The translations under genes and the position numbers were made by a program. From contig JAHIHJ010000257.1 in assembly GCA_018899795.1 (NCBI GenBank), positions 1 through 5,026 on the forward strand: a DNA stretch of 5,026 nt, written 5' to 3'. Positions 1 to 5,026 of this stretch are shown in pieces; positions within the stretch are counted from its first letter, which is position 1; each line of letters starts with the position of its first letter. The stretch is from Methanobacteriota archaeon (GTDB taxonomy: Archaea > Halobacteriota > Methanosarcinia > Methanosarcinales > Methanoperedenaceae). The notes below the pieces were generated by a model. It saw only the letters and a program-made list of their open reading frames with translations. It was not told the DNA's origin and made no database searches.

Positions 1-1
1 A

Positions 2-943
2 CAGGCAGTTGCATCTCTTGATGAACCCCTGGATATGAATTATCCAAGAAAGCATTCACTCGCCCAGATGACTTCTGATACCGGTAATGCGCAAGATGAC
101 TGGAGGAATGCAACCCTTCGGATATTTGCAAGCAAACCCGGTACTTACCAGGCAGGCGTCCAGCTTGCAGTGTATGCCAGCGCCTGGAAAGAGGAAAAAG
201 ACCTTTCTGATATCTTTGTGTATTGGAACGGTTATGCTTATGGAAAAGGGGTTAACGGAAAAGAGTCACACCAGCAGCTTGTTAACAGCCTCAGAACGGT
301 CGATACTACCTTTAATAAAGTAGTCAGCGACGAGTATGATTTATTTGGTTGCTGCTGCTATTTCGGAACTCATGGCGGCATGACCGCCGCCGCAAGGAGC
401 ATTTCAGGTAAGGAAGTAAAATCCTATTACGGGGACACAAGAGAACCTGAACACGTGGAAGTAAGAGACCTCGCAGATGAGATACGAAGAATTGCCCGGA
501 CTAAGATCTTGAATCCAAAATGGATAGAGGGAATGAAACAGCACGGCTACAAGGGAGCAGGGGATATTGCAAAACGCGTGGGAAGGGTATATGGCTGGGA
601 AGCAGCTACCAAAGAGGTGGATGACTGGATATTCGATGACATAGCAAAGACTTTTGTGCTTGACGAGGAGATGAAAAAGTTCTTCGAAGACAACAATCCC
701 TACGCTTTAGAGGAGATCGCAAGAAGGCTGCTTGAAGCGAATCAAAGAGAATTATGGGATGCTGATCCGGAAGTGCTGGAGGGCTTAAAGAATACCTATC
801 TTGAGATAGAGGGCTGGATGGAAGAGCGGGCAGGAGAGGGAGAGTTCCAGGGCGGAGCGATCGATATCAAGACCGCTCTTGAAGTTGAAAGCTGGGGAAA
901 AAAGATGAAGGCTGTTATGGAGAAGCTCCACAATACAACATGA
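2..943 (+). CDS. cobN: Cobaltochelatase CobN / Mg-chelatase subunit H family large subunit, C-terminal part (5'-truncated)
   Basis: The reading frame is open to the left edge (first full codon at base 2), so the ATG at 35 is an internal Met and not a start. About 313 residues are present, roughly the last quarter of a family whose members usually exceed 1,200 residues. Large subunits of this family bind the tetrapyrrole and insert the metal (Co into a corrin ring in CobN, Mg into protoporphyrin in BchH) with an AAA+ partner. Counting from Met at 35, family-typical blocks are the YASAWKEEKDL region (47-57), HGGM (113-116), PEHVEVRDLADEIRR (138-152), NPKWIEGMKQHGYKGA (160-175), VDDWIFDDIA (195-204) and the NPYALEEIARRLLEA helix (221-235). 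One oddity is a Cys-Cys-Cys run (106-108) just before HGGM, where I recall canonical CobN having acidic residues. The frame is intact to TGA 941-943, which overlaps the next gene. Family membership is secure; the metal and ring are not. The protein could be a methanogen CobN paralogue serving a pathway other than B12. Confidence 0.93.
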   Translation, partial: QAVASLDEPLDMNYPRKHSLAQMTSDTGNAQDDWRNATLRIFASKPGTYQAGVQLAVYASAWKEEKDLSDIFVYWNGYAYGKGVNGKESHQQLVNSLRTVDTTFNKVVSDEYDLFGCCCYFGTHGGMTAAARSISGKEVKSYYGDTREPEHVEVRDLADEIRRIARTKILNPKWIEGMKQHGYKGAGDIAKRVGRVYGWEAATKEVDDWIFDDIAKTFVLDEEMKKFFEDNNPYALEEIARRLLEANQRELWDADPEVLEGLKNTYLEIEGWMEERAGEGEFQGGAIDIKTALEVESWGKKMKAVMEKLHNTT

Positions 944-2478
944 TGCAAATAAAACTATTTTTATTTGCAGCCCTGGTACTTCTGCTGATTCCAGCATCTG
1001 CCTTTGAAGATACAGCTTCTCTTTCTGTCCAGATACCTTATGGGTTGAAGGAAGGAAAAGGACTTGTAGTGCAGAACAGCAGTTTCCAGGCTTTTTTTTC
1101 TGTAGAGAGTTTCTACCAGGGAGATATGGATGTTGAACTAAAAATAATATTTCCCGAAGGATTTGAAATTGGAGAACCAGAAGAATATTCCTTCAAATTA
1201 CAAACAGAGTATGATAACTGGTATAAGTTCATAAAAATAAACATTCCAGGGAATACCTCTCCAGGAATTTACAGCATCAAGACAATTGCTAACATAAGCA
1301 CAGGCAGCAAAAATTTTCATGTCGAGAGAGAGTCCCTTGTGCGGGTGGTATCTGCAGAAGAGCTCTCACAGATAATCAAAATAAACAAAGTAATAATCCC
1401 ATCCAGCGAGGAAGGTGAGGAGACGCAGTACCAGGAAAATTCCCTTGTATTGAAAGAAAAATCACCTTTACTCAAAAAAATCTCCGGGGGAATAGATTTA
1501 TTTTCTCCCATAGCTTATGTTGGAATTGAAGTCGAGAACACGGGAGAGGAGAATGCAGTACTGCTCGTATCATTTGAAATTCTGGATTCGAACAAGAATT
1601 TTGTGCCCGGGTTTGAGCGCCCTTCTATGGGAGGAGATCAAAAGCTCAACTTTGTTCCTGTTAATATGAAAGCCAGCTCAAAGGAGATCATAACTCTTCC
1701 GGTTTATGCAGAGGAAGATACTGTGCTTGGGGGCAATTATATTTTAAGAAGCACGGTTAAGGTTTTTGGAAGCGATTTCCCTGCTTCTGTAAAAGAGAAT
1801 TCGATCAAGGTAATTGCGAGGAACTGGACATCCATCTATATCACAATATTTACTTTTATATTGACCATTGCAGCTTTTCCACTCTTCCTCTCAAAATATG
1901 ATGCTATATTTGGAAATTTCAAGACAAGGTACCTCGTTATGATTTCCCTTTTCGGAACAGTAGCTTTTGCCGCAATTAATGTACCCATGGCATTCATGTC
2001 TGAAATTGTCCATGCAATTTTAGGTCCTTTTAGTTTCCTTTTTACAGGACTTTTTTATGAGATAGTATTTTATGCTATAATTACGTCCCTGATTATACTG
2101 ATTCCGAAAATCGGGGTTATAAGTATTTTATTGCTGGTGCGATTTATTCTTGGCGGCATAATATTCGGCACTTTCGGCCCGGCAATGCTGCTCCTTTTTT
2201 GCTTCCAGGCAATTACGCTTGAGGCTGCACTTTATTTGACAGGAATAACACGCGGAATAAAGCTTGAGGATAGGAAAGTATTACTCGGAATAAATCTCGG
2301 CATTGCTGATGCCCTGAATGCTTATGTTTCCTTCAATCTCATGATGTTCCTCTACAGGCTTTACTATGCTGACTGGTATATCATAATGAACTTAGCAATA
2401 AGCGGCTTTCTTTATACTTTTATAGGAGTTCTGCTTGGCATTACTCTTGGCAAAAAACTCAAAACGGTGGTGGATTGA
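940..2478 (+). CDS. Membrane protein with signal peptide, large extracytoplasmic beta-rich domain and ECF S-component-like (YkoE-like) C-terminal domain
   Basis: 512 residues. A signal peptide is visible: basic start, hydrophobic core about 5-17, and an ASA motif (19-21) suggesting cleavage before Phe22. Residues about 22-293 are polar and beta-strand-rich and probably form two Ig-like modules (about 27-137 and 188-292); the second has a VGIEVENTG strand/turn typical of NEW3/CARDB-like folds. A single helix (about 298-317) is followed by a positively charged segment (K319, K328, R330). Six further hydrophobic helices then lie between about 331 and 504, ending in a basic tail (GKKLK). The six-helix part has an ILGPFSFLFTGLFYE block and a PKIGVISILLLVRFILGG block, resembling YkoE-type S components, which bind substrate for ECF importers. 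The next two genes encode the ATPases and T protein, which supports this role. Topology fits: N-terminal domain outside, then N-in/C-in for the six helices. The start at 940 (or the adjacent ATG at 943) lacks a close Shine-Dalgarno, suggesting translational coupling to cobN. The substrate is unknown. Confidence 0.72.
   Translation: MMQIKLFLFAALVLLLIPASAFEDTASLSVQIPYGLKEGKGLVVQNSSFQAFFSVESFYQGDMDVELKIIFPEGFEIGEPEEYSFKLQTEYDNWYKFIKINIPGNTSPGIYSIKTIANISTGSKNFHVERESLVRVVSAEELSQIIKINKVIIPSSEEGEETQYQENSLVLKEKSPLLKKISGGIDLFSPIAYVGIEVENTGEENAVLLVSFEILDSNKNFVPGFERPSMGGDQKLNFVPVNMKASSKEIITLPVYAEEDTVLGGNYILRSTVKVFGSDFPASVKENSIKVIARNWTSIYITIFTFILTIAAFPLFLSKYDAIFGNFKTRYLVMISLFGTVAFAAINVPMAFMSEIVHAILGPFSFLFTGLFYEIVFYAIITSLIILIPKIGVISILLLVRFILGGIIFGTFGPAMLLLFCFQAITLEAALYLTGITRGIKLEDRKVLLGINLGIADALNAYVSFNLMMFLYRLYYADWYIIMNLAISGFLYTFIGVLLGITLGKKLKTVVD
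2466..2470 (+). promoter_or_regulatory. Ribosome-binding site that decides the ATPase start
   Basis: GGTGG ends 7 bases before the ATG at 2478. A TTG codon at 2475 is in the same frame but would leave a spacing of only 4 bases, so the ATG is the better start. The site lies inside the last codons of the preceding gene. Confidence 0.6.
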
Positions 2479-4130
2479 TGATCAAGATTGAAGACCTCTG
2501 GTTTTCGTATTCTGGAAGCAAGCAGGTGTTGAAAGGAATTGATCTTGAAATCAAGAAAGGAGAATTTATACTGCTCACAGGTCCAACCGGCTGCGGAAAA
2601 ACTACTTTGCTGAAATGCCTGAACGGCATAATTCCTCATGAGTCAGGCGGGGAAATGCGCGGCATAATTCATATCGATGGCATTGAAACAGGAAACTCAT
2701 CCATGAAAGAGCTTAGCCAGCATGCTGGCATGGTTTTCCAGAGTCCCGATGACCAGATATTCTCCACTGTTGTTGAAGACGAGGTTGCTTTTGGACCTGA
2801 AAACCTTTGCTTAACAAGAGAAGAAATCGAGAAGAGAATTGAGTATTCTTTAAAAGCAGTGGGAATGCTTGAGCATCGCCACAGCACTACAAATGCTCTT
2901 TCAGGAGGACAGAAACAGAGGGTATGCATCGCCAGCGTATTAGCCATGCAGCCTTCTCTTCTTTTGCTGGATGAACCCATAAGCCAGATGGATCCAAAGG
3001 GTGCCGATGAGGTGCTCGGAGTGATCAAACAGCTCACAGGTCATGGATTAACTATAATAATGGTGGAGCACCGGATCCATGATGTTGCTCATCTCGTGGA
3101 TAGAATAATTATAATGAATGATGGAAAAATAGTGCTTCAAGATGCGCCAAAAAATGCTTTTGGAAAACTTGAACTCTTTCACGAATTAGGTCTGAGAGTT
3201 CCAGAGACTGTGGAGCTTTTCCATAAGCTTGGATATGATGAAGTTCCTCTCACCGTCGATGAAGCTCTGGGAGAAATTCGCATCAGAAAAATTCATAACA
3301 GAAAAATTCAGGTGAATAGAAATAATTCACATCGAGAAGGGGCTTTATCAAAACCTGTTATTTCTACAATGGATGTGTGGTATGGATATGAAAATGATAA
3401 AATGGTGTTAAAAGGCATAAGCCTTGATATATTCGAAGGAGAAAGGGTGGCTCTTATGGGAAATAACGGCTCAGGTAAGAGTACATTACTTTTACATTTT
3501 GCAGCAATACTAAAACCCCTGAAAGGAGAGGTAAAAATTTTTGGAGCTGGCATAAAATCAATCAACCCATATTTTCTTGCAGGAAAAGTAGGCATAGTAT
3601 TTCAAAACCCTGATTTAATGCTGTTCTGTGACACTGTAAAAGACGAAGCGGGTTTTGGTCCGAAGAATCTGGGGTTTTCCTGCGATGAAATAAACTTAAA
3701 GGTTTCGAAAGCGCTAAAAGCTATGACCATAGAAGCTCTCAGCGGCGATGCTCCTCATGCCCTGAGTAAAGGTCAGCGCCTTCGTACTGCGGTAGCTTCT
3801 GTTTTATCAACCGCTCCGGATTTGCTATTGCTTGATGAACCTACTACGGGTCAGGATAAGATGCATATAGAAGGGATGATGGAACAATTTTTACATAATA
3901 AAAAAACGCTTGTTTTCTGCACCCACGACATCGAGACAGCATTAAAATACTCAACCCGTGTCATTGTAATGAATGATGGGAAAATACTGGCTGACGGCAG
4001 TCCAAAAGAGGTTTTTTTGAAGCAGCAAATACTGGAGCAAGCCTCGCTAAAACAGCCTCCTGTGCTGCAAATTTCCCGGAAGCTTGGATTTGCAGCTTTT
4101 TCAGTTGATGAGTTAGTGGAGGCATTATGA
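2478..4130 (+). CDS. ECF transporter double ABC ATPase (EcfA-EcfA' fusion, YkoD/CbiO type)
   Basis: 550 residues from ATG 2478, about twice a single ECF ATPase, holding two complete nucleotide-binding domains. Domain 1 (about 1-265): A-loop Tyr11, Walker A GPTGCGKT (35-42), Q-loop Gln88 in VFQSPDDQIF, signature LSGGQKQR (141-148), Walker B LLLLDEP with catalytic Glu166, D-loop QMD (170-172), H-loop His198. Domain 2 (about 293-550): Walker A GNNGSGKS (328-335), Q-loop Gln376 in VFQNPDLMLF, variant signature LSKGQRLR (429-436), Walker B with Glu454, D-loop TGQD (457-460), H-loop His483. The VFQ(S/N)PD element and the xDExxFGPxNL block after it are typical of the ECF/CbiO subfamily. A basic, Asn-rich linker (about 268-292) joins the halves. 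The protein would sit on the cytoplasmic face, hydrolyse ATP and drive the T protein encoded next. The start overlaps the upstream stop by one base (TGATG); the end overlaps the downstream start by four (ATGA). Both sites keep all catalytic residues, so both may be active. Confidence 0.95.
   Translation: MIKIEDLWFSYSGSKQVLKGIDLEIKKGEFILLTGPTGCGKTTLLKCLNGIIPHESGGEMRGIIHIDGIETGNSSMKELSQHAGMVFQSPDDQIFSTVVEDEVAFGPENLCLTREEIEKRIEYSLKAVGMLEHRHSTTNALSGGQKQRVCIASVLAMQPSLLLLDEPISQMDPKGADEVLGVIKQLTGHGLTIIMVEHRIHDVAHLVDRIIIMNDGKIVLQDAPKNAFGKLELFHELGLRVPETVELFHKLGYDEVPLTVDEALGEIRIRKIHNRKIQVNRNNSHREGALSKPVISTMDVWYGYENDKMVLKGISLDIFEGERVALMGNNGSGKSTLLLHFAAILKPLKGEVKIFGAGIKSINPYFLAGKVGIVFQNPDLMLFCDTVKDEAGFGPKNLGFSCDEINLKVSKALKAMTIEALSGDAPHALSKGQRLRTAVASVLSTAPDLLLLDEPTTGQDKMHIEGMMEQFLHNKKTLVFCTHDIETALKYSTRVIVMNDGKILADGSPKEVFLKQQILEQASLKQPPVLQISRKLGFAAFSVDELVEAL
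3284..3310 (+). repeat. Short tandem repeat inside the inter-domain linker of the ATPase
   Basis: The 12-base word CAGAAAAATTCA occurs at 3284-3295 and again at 3299-3310, a 15-base period that stays in frame and encodes two RKI-containing units (RKIHN, RKIQV). Related A+T-rich words flank it. It lies between the two nucleotide-binding domains, where length change is tolerated, and looks like slippage or small duplication and not a regulatory element. Confidence 0.6.
4118..4122 (+). promoter_or_regulatory. Ribosome-binding site for the T-component gene
   Basis: GGAGG, a strong match to the archaeal anti-Shine-Dalgarno, lies 4 bases before the ATG at 4127. It is embedded in the end of the ATPase gene and supports the chosen start and the four-base overlap. 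The spacing is on the short side. Confidence 0.6.
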
Positions 4131-5017
4131 TACAAGCGAGAACTATCGCAGAACCCACGATCAAGGACACCATAATACACAGGATCGACCCGAGGGCAAA
4201 GATCATAATTTTAATATCGACAGCCTTCACCGTAGTAGCTTTAGATAATCCGAAAACCATGCTTCTCCTGTTACTAATTTCGCTTTCAGGCTATGCACTG
4301 GCAAGGCTGCCTCTATCTAAATTAAAAGTGCTATGCATTCTTCTGATGCTTGGGATATGGGGGACTATGTTTTCGCAGGCTTTGTTTTATTCCCAACTGC
4401 CAAGAACGATAATTTTTACAATAATTTCTCCAGGAACTCCTTTCCTGGGAGATATAACAGGCGGGTTTTTCGTTTACCAGGAAGGCTTCAGGTACGGCGC
4501 TGTGCAGGGGCTGCGTTCTGCAACCATGCTCTCGGTTGGATTGCTGATGGCATGGACAACAGATGCAAGGAATATGCTCAATGGTCTTGTGAGGTTAAAA
4601 ATCCCGTACAATATAGCTTTCATGGTTGTCACATCTATACGATTCCTGCCAATTATTATAGCTGAAGTTGCAACCATTATCACTGTCCAGAGACTAAGAG
4701 GCTTCAAACCCACCAGAGTAGGCCTGGGTATGATAAAAACTGCAATAAATATTCTCACCCCCACGCTTGCAAACTGTGTGAGAAGAGCCAGCGTGCTTGC
4801 AATATCTGTTGAAGGAAGAGCCTTTCGAGCATATGACACCCGCACATATTTAAAAGAACTCAGGTTTACATTTCTGGACAGAGCTATTATTTTCACAGGC
4901 GTTTCGCTTGCTTTAGTTATTATTGTTTCTAAAGTTCTTTACGGACTCTATGCAAGCGAGATATATTATTCTTCAAATTTAAGAGAACTCTATACTTTTG
5001 TGAGAGATGTACTATGA
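4127..5017 (+). CDS. ECF transporter T component (EcfT/CbiQ family transmembrane coupling protein)
   Basis: 296 residues, a normal length for this family. The T protein spans the membrane, holds the S component and transmits ATPase movement to it through two long cytoplasmic coupling helices. Evidence: the N-terminal IHRIDPRAK block (17-25), the signature start of CbiQ-type proteins; paired hydrophobic helices at about 25-40 and 44-60, then 68-88; the EGFRYGAVQGLRSATML stretch (119-135) followed by a helix ending in TTD (144-146); and the IP..IAFMVVTSIRFLPII region (159-177). The two coupling motifs are visible as QRLRGF (188-193) and VEGRAF (228-233), each with the conserved Arg followed by a small residue. 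A last hydrophobic helix lies at about 252-273. The gene directly follows the double ATPase, with a GGAGG site and ATGA overlap, as in ECF operons. It probably pairs with the S-like protein encoded at 940-2478. The family call is firm; the transported substrate cannot be read from a T protein. Confidence 0.93.
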   Translation: MIQARTIAEPTIKDTIIHRIDPRAKIIILISTAFTVVALDNPKTMLLLLLISLSGYALARLPLSKLKVLCILLMLGIWGTMFSQALFYSQLPRTIIFTIISPGTPFLGDITGGFFVYQEGFRYGAVQGLRSATMLSVGLLMAWTTDARNMLNGLVRLKIPYNIAFMVVTSIRFLPIIIAEVATIITVQRLRGFKPTRVGLGMIKTAINILTPTLANCVRRASVLAISVEGRAFRAYDTRTYLKELRFTFLDRAIIFTGVSLALVIIVSKVLYGLYASEIYYSSNLRELYTFVRDVL

Positions 5018-5026
5018 TTGAAACCT
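5014..5026 (+). CDS. Start of a further operon gene, cut by the right edge
   Basis: ATG 5014-5016 overlaps the TGA of the T-component gene (5015-5017) in the same ATGA arrangement seen at 940 and 4127. Only four complete codons (Met-Ile-Glu-Thr) remain in the window. A weak GTGA (5000-5003) upstream could serve as a ribosome-binding site. The product cannot be identified. The start is inferred from junction style alone. Confidence 0.45.

Noticed and set aside
35..37. ATG at 35 as the start of the first gene
   Set aside because: The same frame is open upstream to the window edge and the protein is clearly the C-terminal part of a much longer family.
940..943. Frameshift or gene-fusion at the cobN/S-like junction
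   Set aside because: The cobN C-terminus ends at a plausible family end and the next gene opens with a clear signal peptide, so these are two separate overlapping genes.
1092..1099. Run of eight T, as a possible archaeal terminator
   Set aside because: It lies inside the extracytoplasmic-domain coding region and the operon continues in frame; it is more likely only a homopolymer.
2669..3037. 122-codon minus-strand frame
   Set aside because: It is antisense to the first nucleotide-binding domain, covering part of its Q-loop to Walker B region; the protein has no family features.
3961..4260. 99-codon minus-strand frame spanning the ATPase/T junction, with a hydrophobic stretch
   Set aside because: It overlaps two well-supported genes. 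The hydrophobic character can arise from antisense reading of membrane-protein codons.
4474..4896. 140-codon open frame on the minus strand
   Set aside because: It lies wholly antisense to the T-component gene, whose family motifs are clear, and its translation shows no recognisable domain.

Overview
The window is wholly coding on the + strand. It looks like one archaeal operon carrying a cobaltochelatase-type large subunit followed by a complete ECF (energy-coupling factor) importer. The likely source is a methanogen or methanotroph-type euryarchaeon of the Methanosarcinales kind. This rests on the CobN variant, on short overlapping gene junctions, on GGTGG/GGAGG ribosome-binding sites and on moderate A+T content. 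It is a judgement by eye; no database search was possible.

Layout: (1) 2-943, the C-terminal quarter of a CobN/BchH-family chelatase large subunit, cut by the left edge. (2) 940-2478, a secreted-domain membrane protein: signal peptide, about 270 residues of beta-rich extracytoplasmic sequence, a tethering helix, then a six-helix domain that resembles an ECF substrate-binding (S) component of the YkoE type. (3) 2478-4130, a double ABC ATPase (EcfA-EcfA' fusion). (4) 4127-5017, the EcfT/CbiQ-type transmembrane coupling protein. (5) 5014 to the right edge, the first codons of another gene. There is no intergenic space: all four junctions overlap by 1 to 4 bases, so the genes are very probably co-transcribed and translationally coupled. 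No promoter, terminator, riboswitch, RNA gene, mobile element or CRISPR array is visible.

Working model (inference): genes 2-4 form a group-I-like ECF transporter with a dedicated S component. Coupling to a tetrapyrrole metal-chelatase subunit points to import of a metal ion (cobalt or nickel), a tetrapyrrole/corrinoid, or a related precursor used by the chelatase. The most unusual part is gene 2, because S components are normally small bare membrane proteins, whereas this one has a large secreted N-terminal region. The substrate cannot be decided from sequence alone.
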